The notes below the pieces were generated by a model. It had not been told where the DNA came from. It saw only the letters and a program-made list of their open reading frames with translations, and searched no databases. DNA of 64,000 nt from Ohtaekwangia sp. GTDB lineage: Bacteria; Bacteroidota; Bacteroidia; Cytophagales; Cyclobacteriaceae. Shown here piece after piece: positions 27,996 to 36,752 of this stretch. The DNA is taken from NCBI GenBank assembly GCA_021155195.1, contig JAJNPV010000049.1, positions 186,001 to 250,000 of the forward strand, given 5' to 3'. Both the position numbers and the translations under genes were made by a program. The first letter of the stretch is position 1. Each line of letters starts with the position of its first letter.

Positions 27996-28043
27996 TTTGA
28001 GAAGGGTGGTAACTTTTGGTCAGGTTACTCACCTTCTCTCAAA
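27996..28043 (+). terminator. Imperfect long hairpin, possible terminator
   Basis: Arms 27996-28013 and 28024-28043 pair over about 17 bp with small bulges (TTTGAGA...GGTAAC against GTTAC...TCTCAAA), with a 10-nt loop. It begins 6 bp after the stop of the small secreted protein. No long T-run follows, so it may be an mRNA-stabilising or attenuating hairpin rather than a strong terminator. Confidence 0.5.
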
Positions 28044-28077
28044 CATTTGTAATTTTGATCAAACTGAATAAATACTG

Positions 28078-29052
28078 TTGAAACCATTTCTCATTTCATT
28101 TATACTTTCAATTCTGATGAGCCATTCTATGATGGCTCAAGTCATTAATTTGAATGGCAAATGGAAATTTCACATTGGTGATAAATCTTCATGGGCTCAT
28201 CCAGGTTATGACGACTCCGGTTGGGAGAATATTTATGCCCCTTCTCCGTGGGAAGATGAAGGCTTCAATGGATACGATGGGTTTGCATGGTATCGAAAAA
28301 AAATTGATGGTAAACGATTAGCCAAAGAAGAAAATTATTCTCTCAATCTTGGCTACATTGACGATTGTGATGAGGTGTTTCTGAATGGTGTATTAATTGG
28401 GTTGTCCGGCTCCATGCCTCCAAAATTCAAAACTGCCTATAACAGCGAACGAATTTATGCATTGCCTAATGAGCTTATCAATTATACCGGTGATAATATA
28501 ATTGCTATCCGTGTTTTTGATGTAACGCAAGGTGGTGGAATTGTAGATGGCGACCTGGGTATTCATCGCGCACCTAAAAGCAGAATGATTGTTGATTTAC
28601 GTGGGCTTTGGTATTTTCATTTAAGCGAGGATGGCGAACCTATTAAAAATAGTGATCCTAAAGAATGGGAAAAAATTATGGTGCCCTCACCTTGGGAGCA
28701 CCAAGGATTTCCTCGATATGATGGCTTTGCCTGGTATAAGCGCTCTTTTACCATTGATGATAAGTATATTAATGCTGATGAGGATTTGGTGCTGCTACTT
28801 GGTAAAATTGATGACTTTGATAAGACCTATTTGAACGGAAAATTGATTGGTTCAACCAATGACAGAAGGTCTTATGGAAATAGTAGATCTTACGTTGAAA
28901 CCCGTGCGTATAACATTCCTTATAATCTTCTAAAAAAAGGAGCACCGAATATTATTGAAGTGCAAGTGGAAGATATGGGCAATGTGGGTGGAATTTACGA
29001 AGGTGCCATAGGCATCACAACCCGAACAGCTTACGAGCGATACTTTAGATAG
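28078..29052 (+). CDS. Secreted protein with two GH2-type sugar-binding-like domains, no catalytic domain
   Basis: Starts with TTG at 28078: no ATG lies upstream in frame, and the first internal ATG would destroy the signal peptide (KPFLISFILSILMSHSMMAQ). The 324 residues contain two tandem galactose-binding-like jelly rolls, about 22-170 and 171-320. Each has matching landmarks: LNGKWKFH / LRGLWYFH, PSPWEDEGF / PSPWEHQGF, GFAWYRK / GFAWYKR, and FLNGVLIG / YLNGKLIG. These resemble the N-terminal domain of glycoside hydrolase family 2 enzymes, but no TIM-barrel follows, so it is probably a carbohydrate-binding or surface protein rather than a hydrolase. Confidence 0.8.
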   Translation: MKPFLISFILSILMSHSMMAQVINLNGKWKFHIGDKSSWAHPGYDDSGWENIYAPSPWEDEGFNGYDGFAWYRKKIDGKRLAKEENYSLNLGYIDDCDEVFLNGVLIGLSGSMPPKFKTAYNSERIYALPNELINYTGDNIIAIRVFDVTQGGGIVDGDLGIHRAPKSRMIVDLRGLWYFHLSEDGEPIKNSDPKEWEKIMVPSPWEHQGFPRYDGFAWYKRSFTIDDKYINADEDLVLLLGKIDDFDKTYLNGKLIGSTNDRRSYGNSRSYVETRAYNIPYNLLKKGAPNIIEVQVEDMGNVGGIYEGAIGITTRTAYERYFR

Positions 29053-29127
29053 TTAAATTTTCATAAAATTAATATATCAATTAGGGGTAAACTTCAGGTT
29101 AGTTGTCATATGATCAAAAAAAGAGTT

Positions 29128-29871
29128 ATGAAAAAACTAAGATATGCCCTCATTTTGACAGGTTTTATATCAAGCCTCAACTTTTCTTTTGCACAGGAAT
29201 TTGAAAAAGAGCTGGGCTCGTTCGACAAAATTATCGTATCCCCTAAAATTAATTTGATTTTAGAAAGGGGCGATCGCGAATCAATCCGCATTAAGAGTTC
29301 AAACATTGAACCTGGAAAAATTAACGTGGAAATAATTAATAATAAGCTCCATCTCTATTTGGACAATGCACGCATTGTTGAAAAACAAGAACGAACGAAT
29401 GAGTATCATTCAAAGATGAGCATTTACAGAGATGTTGAAGTAACAGCCTATGTTACCTATATTGAACTTTCTGCATTAGAGGTTCGTGGAGAGCAAGAGG
29501 TGACCTGTTTAAGTAGCATCAACTCAGATAAGTTCAAACTTAAAGTATATGGTGAGACTGAGATCACTCTTGAGTCTTTAACAACGCAGAAATTTAAAGC
29601 AGTTGTTTATGGTGAGAATAAAATAAAAATCAAAGAGGGGAAGGCAGACCATCAGCGCTACAGACTATATGGCGAAAATAAAATTGATACCCGGGCATTA
29701 TCCAGTGCTACCGTTTCAACCACCATTTATGGCGAAGGTAGATTAACAGTGAATGCTACTGACGAGGTTAGGATCTCCGCTTTTGGCGAGCCACAAATTA
29801 ATGTAATGGGCACCTCCTTTATAAATAAAGGAATTGTAATCGGAAGGGCGGAGATTCGTAAGAACAATTAA
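29128..29871 (+). CDS. GIN-domain (DUF2807) secreted protein
   Basis: The ATG at 29128 gives a typical signal peptide (MKKLRYALILTGFISSLNFSFAQ); an ATG at 29110 adds six residues. The 247-residue product has the GIN/DUF2807 start FEKELGSFDKIIVSPKINLIL and then a right-handed parallel beta-helix with recurring YGE turns (VYGETEI, VYGENKI, LYGENKI, IYGEGRL). Function of the family is not established; often called putative autotransporter adhesin head domains. A terminator follows at 29892. Confidence 0.85.
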   Translation: MKKLRYALILTGFISSLNFSFAQEFEKELGSFDKIIVSPKINLILERGDRESIRIKSSNIEPGKINVEIINNKLHLYLDNARIVEKQERTNEYHSKMSIYRDVEVTAYVTYIELSALEVRGEQEVTCLSSINSDKFKLKVYGETEITLESLTTQKFKAVVYGENKIKIKEGKADHQRYRLYGENKIDTRALSSATVSTTIYGEGRLTVNATDEVRISAFGEPQINVMGTSFINKGIVIGRAEIRKNN

Positions 29872-29891
29872 CAATCCATATTTGCTGCAAG

Positions 29892-29922
29892 AAAAAGCCT
29901 GATCGTGTCAGGCTTTTTGCTT
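29892..29922 (+). terminator. Rho-independent terminator
   Basis: A perfect 11-bp stem (29892-29902 with 29908-29918; AAAAAGCCTGA and its complement), 5-nt loop TCGTG, then GCTTTT. It lies 20 bp after the GIN-domain gene and ends that transcription unit. Confidence 0.88.
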
Positions 29923-30041
29923 TTAAGGGCTGCAATTCCAAAGAAATTAGTGCCCAGTTTTCAATCTGAAGGGATAAAAAGTTTACCTATTTGGCTAAAT
30001 TAGAATTGATACGTAGTTTTCTACTTTAGAACCCATACTAT

Positions 30042-31064
30042 ATGACTAAGATTTACAAATTTATTGCTTTGATTCTGGTGAGTTTCAACTGCTTACCTCA
30101 AACAAGTCATGCGCAGGATGACATTGATCAGATTTTGAAAGGATCTTTGAAAGATGCCAATTACTTATTAGAGGGCTACATGACTCCAATGATGAACAGC
30201 ATTGGCACCGGACTTAATTACGGTTGGTACAACACCGCAAAAGTCCATAAGACTTTAGGAGTTGATTTAACGATTAGCGCAAGTCTGGTTTACATACCTG
30301 CAGCTGATAAGTTTTATTCTGTTGATAATAATAAGCTGGAACAAGTAAGCTTGATTTCTTATGACGGTAAGCAAGTAAGCCCAACCGGTATGGGAAGCGT
30401 TCCTACCATTTTTGGTCCAGACAAAACACCTACCTATGAGCACACAGAGACTGGTGAAACATTCAACGGTCCTCCCGGCCTTGATTTAAAAGATGCTATT
30501 AAGGTTAATGCCTTGCCCGTACCTATATATAATCTGGGTATTGGTTTACCAAAAGGATTTGATCTTAAAATAAGATTTGCACCAACCCTTACTACTGGTG
30601 ATTCTAAATTTAGTTTGTTTGGACTTGGTGTAATGCACGATGTAAAACAATACATTCCTGGCATTAAAGCTTTACCCTTTGATCTATCTGGCTTTGTTGG
30701 ATACACAAATATGAAGGCAGAGCAAAAAATTGATGCAACTGCCGGACAAAATCAAAAAGCCGAGGTTTCCTTTAGCTCAACAACCATACAAGCGCTAATC
30801 TCAAAGAAGATTGCCGTGCTTACTGTGTATGGAGGCGTGGGGTATAACCTAGCAAAATCAAATCTGGCCATGAAAGGAACCTACGATCTGGATGACGATG
30901 GAACTCCTGAAGCAACTGATCCTGTAAATCTTGATTTTTCAACTTCAGGCGTGCGCGCAACGGGTGGGATAAGACTTAAACTTGCGGTATTTACTTTTCA
31001 TGGAGACTATACGCTATCTAAGTATAATACCTTGAATGCAGGTTTTGGAATAAACGTTCGATGA
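30042..31064 (+). CDS. DUF6588-family protein, probable outer-membrane or periplasmic beta protein
   Basis: A 340-residue protein with signal peptide ending at about 24 (SHAQ). The mature part has the family-like opening DANYLLEGYMTPMMNSIGTG then GWYNTAKVHKTLGVDLTI, and repeating amphipathic strands (FDLKIRFAPTLTTG, VYGGVGYNLAKS, VFTFHGDYTLSKYNTLNAGFGINVR) with a C-terminal aromatic/Arg ending, compatible with a small beta barrel. No function is known for the family. It is a single-gene unit ended by the hairpin at 31072. Confidence 0.78.
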   Translation: MTKIYKFIALILVSFNCLPQTSHAQDDIDQILKGSLKDANYLLEGYMTPMMNSIGTGLNYGWYNTAKVHKTLGVDLTISASLVYIPAADKFYSVDNNKLEQVSLISYDGKQVSPTGMGSVPTIFGPDKTPTYEHTETGETFNGPPGLDLKDAIKVNALPVPIYNLGIGLPKGFDLKIRFAPTLTTGDSKFSLFGLGVMHDVKQYIPGIKALPFDLSGFVGYTNMKAEQKIDATAGQNQKAEVSFSSTTIQALISKKIAVLTVYGGVGYNLAKSNLAMKGTYDLDDDGTPEATDPVNLDFSTSGVRATGGIRLKLAVFTFHGDYTLSKYNTLNAGFGINVR

Positions 31065-31071
31065 TATTGGC

Positions 31072-31101
31072 AGGAGTTATGATTTTATAATCATAACTCC
31101 T
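31072..31101. terminator. Terminator-like hairpin between convergent genes
   Basis: A perfect 13-bp stem (31072-31084 with 31089-31101; AGGAGTTATGATT and its complement) with loop TTAT. It separates the DUF6588 gene from the convergent receiver-kinase gene. There is no clear T-run on either side, so efficiency as an intrinsic terminator is uncertain. Confidence 0.7.
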
Positions 31102-31102
31102 C

Positions 31103-32221
31103 TTACCTCTCCAGATTGGGTATTCGAATAGAGAAAGAAGTACCCACATCCACAGTTGATTTAACTTCAATACTTCCCTTCAACTTTTCAACTGTTTCTT
31201 TCACAATATAAAGCCCCAGCCCAGCACCCTCGCTTCTTGTAGACGCGCGAAAAAACATATTGAATATCTTCGGAAGGAGTTCATCCTTAATTCCAATTCC
31301 GTTATCAATAAAATCAATCTTTATTTCATTGGCAGAAATCTCAATATGTATGTTAATAAAAGAATCGGTTCGATTAGGGTCTCTATACTTGATCGAATTG
31401 GATAACAGATTATTGAAAATTACTGAAAGTCTATACTCGTCTGAATAGACTGGCTCATCACCTACAACAACAAAGTTTTTTGTAAGAGTACTGTAACCAT
31501 CAAGATATTTTAACCGCTCCATACTCTCCTCCACCACTCCCTTGATATCTATTTTTGTTAAAGAAACTTCATTTCGTGCATTCCGCGAATATTCTAAAAT
31601 TTCCTTTAGTGTTTCATCCAATTTGTGGATGCTTTGCTCCATCATTTTGAAATATCCGCTAAAATGCTCGTCAGGATCATGTCCTTCGTTTCTCGCAAGA
31701 TTCAACAAACCAAGAACCGACATTAAGGGGGCTCTTAAATTATGAGAAACGCTATACACAAAACTGTCTAATTCCTTATTGATCTTGATGAGTTCATCAT
31801 TTTGCTCCCGCAACGCCATTTCAGCTTCCAATCGTTTTTTCTCAGTATCTCTTTTAGCAAGTGAATTGCTGATTGAAGAGGGTAGACGCGAGAGATTTGA
31901 TTTTAAAACATAGTCATCAGCTCCTTGCTTTAAGCAGGTTACGGCAAATTCCTCTGAAACTGATCCTGTTACCAGGATAAAGGTACCGGTATATCCAAAT
32001 TCTTTACAAAATTTAAGTGCTTCGGTGGAATTAAATTGTGGCAATCCATGATCTGAAAGCACCACGTCCGGATTAAAAATCCTCATCCCCATTTCAAACT
32101 CATCCTTTGTATCGACCTGTTTGGTTATGAAATCAAATCCATCGCGCTTTAGTACGCGCTCAATTAACTCCACATCTTCCTTCACGTCCTCCAACATTAA
32201 AATTCTCAAACTTTGTCTCAT
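31103..32221 (-). CDS. Receiver-histidine kinase hybrid (REC-HisKA-HATPase)
   Basis: A 372-residue cytoplasmic protein with no membrane helix. Receiver domain about 1-125 (phosphoacceptor Asp57 in VVLSDHGLP, conserved Lys107 in YVLKS), short coiled linker (125-150), HisKA with His160 in SVSHNLRAPL, and HATPase with NNLLSNSIKY, DNGIGI and GAGLGLYIV. The receiver-first order suggests that phosphorylation of Asp57 by another kinase controls its own kinase activity. It is the third gene of a three-gene signalling cassette, 22 bp after the stand-alone receiver. Confidence 0.92.
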   Translation of the reverse strand: MRQSLRILMLEDVKEDVELIERVLKRDGFDFITKQVDTKDEFEMGMRIFNPDVVLSDHGLPQFNSTEALKFCKEFGYTGTFILVTGSVSEEFAVTCLKQGADDYVLKSNLSRLPSSISNSLAKRDTEKKRLEAEMALREQNDELIKINKELDSFVYSVSHNLRAPLMSVLGLLNLARNEGHDPDEHFSGYFKMMEQSIHKLDETLKEILEYSRNARNEVSLTKIDIKGVVEESMERLKYLDGYSTLTKNFVVVGDEPVYSDEYRLSVIFNNLLSNSIKYRDPNRTDSFINIHIEISANEIKIDFIDNGIGIKDELLPKIFNMFFRASTRSEGAGLGLYIVKETVEKLKGSIEVKSTVDVGTSFSIRIPNLER

Positions 32222-32243
32222 AGTACTTTAATTTGAGCAACCC

Positions 32244-32681
32244 CTAATTAGTACCTTGCTTAGGCACTTCATTAATAACTGTCCAGAATAGGCCAAGTTT
32301 TGATACGGCTTCAATAAATTTATCCATTTCAACAGGCTTAACCACATAAGCATTTACTCCCAGTTTATAACTTTCAACAATGTCTCTCTCTTCCCGCGAA
32401 GAGGTTAACATGACTACTGGAATCATTTTTTTTTGCTCATCTTTCTTTAACGAGCGCAAAACTTCAATACCATCAACTTTTGGCATTTTTAAATCTAATA
32501 GTATGAGCTTTGGTAAACCGTTGTCAGGGGTTTTAAAAATATATTCTAATACTTCCTCACCATTAATAAAATGCTTTAGATTATTGGCTAAGTTATTTTT
32601 CTTTAGTGCGCGTATGGTAAGTTCTGCATCATCTTGATTATCCTCAACCAGCAGTATTTCAATCATATTACTTGCATCCAT
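32244..32681 (-). CDS. Stand-alone receiver protein (Rcp1/CheY-like)
   Basis: A 145-residue single receiver domain without output domain. Visible: IEILLVEDNQDDAELTI, phosphoacceptor Asp63 in LILLDLKMPKVDG, and Lys in YVVKPVE. The VEDNQDDAELT start and the LLDLKMPKVDGIEVL segment match receivers paired with phytochrome-like kinases (Rcp1 type). Start may be the first Met or Met6 (ATG at 32666). It lies 17 bp after the CHASE3-PAS kinase gene and is probably its phosphorylation target or a shuttle to the hybrid kinase downstream. Confidence 0.9.
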   Translation of the reverse strand: MDASNMIEILLVEDNQDDAELTIRALKKNNLANNLKHFINGEEVLEYIFKTPDNGLPKLILLDLKMPKVDGIEVLRSLKKDEQKKMIPVVMLTSSREERDIVESYKLGVNAYVVKPVEMDKFIEAVSKLGLFWTVINEVPKQGTN

Positions 32682-32698
32682 TTTTCCTTCATTTTAAT

Positions 32699-34402
32699 TT
32701 ATAAATAAAAAGAAAAAGTGGCCCCTTGATTAACCAATCCCTGAGCCACTATTTTACCACCATGTCTTGAAATGATCCTGCTTACCAAAGCCAGACCTAC
32801 ACCCGTGCCTTCAAAATCTTCTATGTTGTGTAATCTTTGAAAGACACCAAATAGTTTATTGACATACTTCATATCGAAACCAACGCCATTGTCCTGGATA
32901 GCATAAACCACTCTCCCATCCTCTACGTTACTAAATATTTCGATTTTTGCTTTGGGAGTTCGCCTGGTGTATTTTATTGCATTTCCGATCAGGTTAATCC
33001 AAACCAAGCGAAGCATACTCACATCGCCTTTCGTCTTTGGCAATGGACTAATCAGAAACTCTATCTCTCTACCCTTCTCGCCTTCTAATTGCTCGTTAAC
33101 AATATTTTGAATAATTGAATTCATATCAATGTCTGACACAATCATTTCCCTTCTGTTGTTACGCGAAAACTCAAGCAAATCATCAATCAATTGTCCCATC
33201 CGCTTGGCATTGCGTTTTATTATTCCAATTTGTCGAATGCCTTCGGCATCAAGTTTTGGTGCATATTCTTCTTCCAGAATTTTTGTAAACCCAAGAATAG
33301 ATCGCAACGGGGCACGCAAATCGTGTGAAACCGAATGGGTGTAGGATTCAAGATCTTTATTCAATTCAACTATTTTTTGTTCGGCTGCCTTTCGGATCGT
33401 AATATCAAATCCAGACGTGCGGCCTTTTAAGAAATTTCCATCGTTATCATATATGGCTGTAGAACTTACCAACAAAATAAATCTGGAACCATCTTTTCGT
33501 TTCATCTCCACTTCAACATTTTCAACTAAACCCTCCTTTATGTAGTCATTAAATCCTGGCTCATAGACGGACCAGTCTGGCAAATGAATAAGATCAGATA
33601 CTTTTAGTTTCCCTATTACCTCTTCGCGAGTATATCCAAGCCATGATAACGCAGTATTATTAATGTTGACTAGTTCGTGATTCTTATCTACCGATAGATA
33701 CGCACAGGGTGCATTATCATATAAATCATAAATTTCTTTTGAAGCCCTTTCTAATGACTGCTCAGCCTCTGCCCTCCGTTCCAAATTTGAGTTGATTGCA
33801 TAAAATGAAACAACTAACAAGGCAATAATTACAATCAATAGTACATTAAATGAAATATTGAATTGACCAATACTGCTTTCTGTTTGCTCTATCCGCTCCT
33901 TCAACAGATCTGATTCAGTCTTTTCAAAGTCTAAAACGAGTGTATTTATGCTGTCTGTAATATCCTTTCCCCGGAATGTTTTTATTAACAATTCGGCCTT
34001 TTCAAAAGATTCACTTCGAGCCAAAACCACCTGTTCGTTGAACTTGATTTTTTGATCGATTAGTGCATCTAAACTTGAGAGCCTCTCTTGTTGTAAAGAG
34101 TTGTCAGCGGTAAGTTTGAGCAATTTCTTAAAATTCGTTTCTATGCTATCGCGTTGTGATGAATAGTTGAGAATAAAAGATGGATGATTTGTTAAAACAA
34201 ACCCTCTGGCCTCAGACTCAATGGTAAATACCCGTGCTTGAATCTGCTTAATGGAATAAAGCACCTGATTTGTATGCGATACCATTTTACTCGTTCTAAT
34301 AAACGATTGAGTATTATAGAATGATAGCACCCCAAGAAAAATGATTATGATAAGAGAGGACAAAAAACCAAACAACACTCTCCGCTTCAAGTAAAACCTC
34401 AT
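32699..34402 (-). CDS. CHASE3-PAS sensor histidine kinase
   Basis: A 567-residue membrane kinase: helix 11-29, CHASE3-like periplasmic four-helix sensor (about 38-180; IESEARGFVLT is the typical core), helix 184-203, PAS domain (about 222-340), HisKA with His360 in SVSHDLRAPLRS, and HATPase with NLIGNAIKYT, DNGVGF and GTGVGLALV. First gene of a minus-strand cassette with a receiver and a receiver-kinase. Lacking a DNA-binding output in the cassette, the pathway must act through protein partners or a regulator elsewhere. Confidence 0.92.
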   Translation of the reverse strand: MRFYLKRRVLFGFLSSLIIIIFLGVLSFYNTQSFIRTSKMVSHTNQVLYSIKQIQARVFTIESEARGFVLTNHPSFILNYSSQRDSIETNFKKLLKLTADNSLQQERLSSLDALIDQKIKFNEQVVLARSESFEKAELLIKTFRGKDITDSINTLVLDFEKTESDLLKERIEQTESSIGQFNISFNVLLIVIIALLVVSFYAINSNLERRAEAEQSLERASKEIYDLYDNAPCAYLSVDKNHELVNINNTALSWLGYTREEVIGKLKVSDLIHLPDWSVYEPGFNDYIKEGLVENVEVEMKRKDGSRFILLVSSTAIYDNDGNFLKGRTSGFDITIRKAAEQKIVELNKDLESYTHSVSHDLRAPLRSILGFTKILEEEYAPKLDAEGIRQIGIIKRNAKRMGQLIDDLLEFSRNNRREMIVSDIDMNSIIQNIVNEQLEGEKGREIEFLISPLPKTKGDVSMLRLVWINLIGNAIKYTRRTPKAKIEIFSNVEDGRVVYAIQDNGVGFDMKYVNKLFGVFQRLHNIEDFEGTGVGLALVSRIISRHGGKIVAQGLVNQGATFSFYL

Positions 34403-34831
34403 AGAACCATTAATGATTATAGCCTCACTATAATAAGAAAAAATGCAATTACATTGGTCAGTTCTGTTTTAGCTATATGTACCATTTTTCGGGAAAAAAT
34501 AATTTTTCTATAGGGTTATTGATATTACATGCAAAGGAAATCTCTCCAAACATGTTTCTGAATTGTTTAATCATTGAAACATTCGGTCGATGGAGTGGAT
34601 AAACGGAGTTTTCAAATTAATCGCCACAAAAAATTAAGTAACCGAACGAGTACACAAATACTTTAGGGGTATGTAACTTTTTTATTTAATCATTTTAAAT
34701 AAGAACCCTATCTATCTGGAAATACATTAATCCCATTGTTTGGCAGTGCCAGACCATTTTTTTCACTTCCTGCTCCCCTTACCTAATTCAGCCTATTCCA
34801 ATAGAAAAACGAGGCGTTTGATTTTTGTAAC
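34403..34831. other. 429-bp intergenic region between divergent genes
   Basis: Strongly A/T-rich and without a convincing ORF or RNA. It must hold the promoters of the minus-strand signalling cassette and of the plus-strand outer-membrane protein gene. The only clear symmetry is an AT-only 8-bp inverted repeat (34682-34689 with 34695-34702). Confidence 0.5.
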
Positions 34832-36646
34832 TTGCGGTTGACTTTAACTACAAATTTGGCACGAATAGCCTTTATCATTCTACTATTGAACCAATTGGCT
34901 TTGTCCTTTCCTGTTCAGGCGCAGAACCAAAAAGATTCAGTCGATAAAAAATCCTTGACCCGGAGAGCCTTCAATAGGGGAATGAAATTTATTTCAACGA
35001 ACCCTACGGATACTATTGTCAACGAAAACAGCGCGGACGATTATTCACGCTTTGCCGGGAAGATAATTCGAACAATAAACTTTGAGCGAGCAGGGTTTGA
35101 AATTTCCATTTATGACAGTGCCAAAAAAGTTACCAAGGCAGTTGCGCAAGTAGCAAATGCTATCCATACAGATACACGGGAATCAATTATCAGACAACAT
35201 TTATTTCTTGAAGAAAATAGGCCCTTAAACCCAAGCAAGCTTGCGGACAATGAGCGCTTCCTTCGCGACAAAGATTTCATTTTAGATAGCCGCATTATTG
35301 TAACTGAAGTGGAGGGCACAGACTCGGTTGATCTGATTGTAGTAACCCGCGATGTTTTTAGTTTGGGAGCAAGGGCAGGTGGAAGTTTTCCCAATGCCCC
35401 TCAACTTGGGATTTACGATGCCAACGTAGGTGGCTTAGGACAGCGCATTGAATTCAACACCTTGCTTGATCAAGATCGAACCCCCAGGTTTGGTTATTCG
35501 CTGCTTTATAGAAAGAGCAGTATTTTCGGGAGTCTTACAAATGTTGAATTAGGTTATACACAAGTCAATTCGGGCATTAGCCTGGGCGATGAAGCTGAAT
35601 TTGCCACATTGATTCGAATCAGCAGGCCACTTGTTTCACCATACTCGCGCCTTGCAGGAGGCCTCGAAATAAGTCGTAATTGGTCAAAAAATGTTTATAC
35701 GAAACCCGACTCCTCATTTCTTGATTACACGTATAAAATTTTTGATGGATGGGTAGGTTACAACATTGGTATTAAGAATAATATGAAAAATCGCAATCGT
35801 CATTTTCTTGCGTTCCGAACTTTTGACTATTACTTTCTGGATCAACCTAATCAAGAAGCATTTCGGGAATCTCGCATCTATAATAATGCTTCCGCCTACC
35901 TCTCAGCCATTACCTTCTATCGGCAGAATTTTTTTAAAACCAGATATGTGTATGGTTTTGGTCGCACGGAAGATGTACCCTCCGGATTCTCTCTTGAGTT
36001 AACAAGTGGATATGTTCGTCAACTGAAAACAGGGCGACCCTATAGTGCCGCCCAGGTTAACTATTCCCTTGCTCATAGGAAGGGCGATTTTCAAAGTTTT
36101 CGATTTCAAACGGGTGGCTATTTCCGGAACAATAAGTTAGAAGATATTATTATTGATGCCGGAACAACCTACTACACACGAGTATGGCAATTTGAACGAT
36201 ATAAAATGCGTAGTTCCGTTTCGGCTGCCTATACACGCGTACTTAATCACCGTGTTATTGATTTACTTACAATTGGCAGTAACGAAATCCAGGGATTTGC
36301 TTCCGATAGCTTGAGGCTAACTACAAGATTAGCTTTGCATGTTGAGTCTGTACTTTTCACACCGTGGTCATTGATCGGTTTTCGAATGGCCCCCTTTTGG
36401 GGAATTGATATGGTTGCTGCCAATTGTATTACTTGCGATAAACAGAAGAATATCTTTTGGGGCTTTAATGCTGGACTTAGAACGCGCAATGAGAACTTAA
36501 TTTTCGGCACGTTGGAGTCGAAACTAAGTTACGTTCCAAAAGATGAGTTAGGATCACATCGATTAATTATTGGATTTAAGCAAAACCTAAGAGTAAAGAG
36601 TTCTGGTACTTTTGTTAAAGCTCCCTCGTTAATAAATTATAATTGA
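34832..36646 (+). CDS. Outer-membrane beta-barrel protein with POTRA-like N-terminus (Omp85-like)
   Basis: A 604-residue protein (if started at 34832). Frame has no ATG near the signal peptide; TTG codons at 34832, 34838 and 34856 are the only usual starts, and the last gives a compact signal ARIAFIILLLNQLALSFPVQAQ. After it, ~55-190 contains an alpha/beta segment like a POTRA domain (RPLNPSKLADNERFLRDKDFI, then VDLIVVTRDVFSLG), followed by ~400 residues of amphipathic strands. This is the layout of BamA/FhaC relatives, but the barrel lacks an obvious conserved RGY-type motif, so the substrate or role is open. Confidence 0.7.
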   Translation: MRLTLTTNLARIAFIILLLNQLALSFPVQAQNQKDSVDKKSLTRRAFNRGMKFISTNPTDTIVNENSADDYSRFAGKIIRTINFERAGFEISIYDSAKKVTKAVAQVANAIHTDTRESIIRQHLFLEENRPLNPSKLADNERFLRDKDFILDSRIIVTEVEGTDSVDLIVVTRDVFSLGARAGGSFPNAPQLGIYDANVGGLGQRIEFNTLLDQDRTPRFGYSLLYRKSSIFGSLTNVELGYTQVNSGISLGDEAEFATLIRISRPLVSPYSRLAGGLEISRNWSKNVYTKPDSSFLDYTYKIFDGWVGYNIGIKNNMKNRNRHFLAFRTFDYYFLDQPNQEAFRESRIYNNASAYLSAITFYRQNFFKTRYVYGFGRTEDVPSGFSLELTSGYVRQLKTGRPYSAAQVNYSLAHRKGDFQSFRFQTGGYFRNNKLEDIIIDAGTTYYTRVWQFERYKMRSSVSAAYTRVLNHRVIDLLTIGSNEIQGFASDSLRLTTRLALHVESVLFTPWSLIGFRMAPFWGIDMVAANCITCDKQKNIFWGFNAGLRTRNENLIFGTLESKLSYVPKDELGSHRLIIGFKQNLRVKSSGTFVKAPSLINYN

Positions 36647-36752
36647 CTTCTAAATATCATTAAGTGCGATCTGCACTTTCAATGTTTAATCACATTCAAT
36701 ACTGGAACAGATTTCATTCTCTATTTTTGCTTTCATAACCACCCTTTAATCT

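Noticed and set aside
34403..34831. Search for a small RNA or hidden gene in the long divergent gap
   Set aside because: Only A/T-rich sequence and one weak AT-only inverted repeat; no supported feature.
36662..36678. Hairpin AAGTGC/GCACTT after the outer-membrane protein gene
   Set aside because: Only 6 bp, without a T-tract; too weak to call a terminator.
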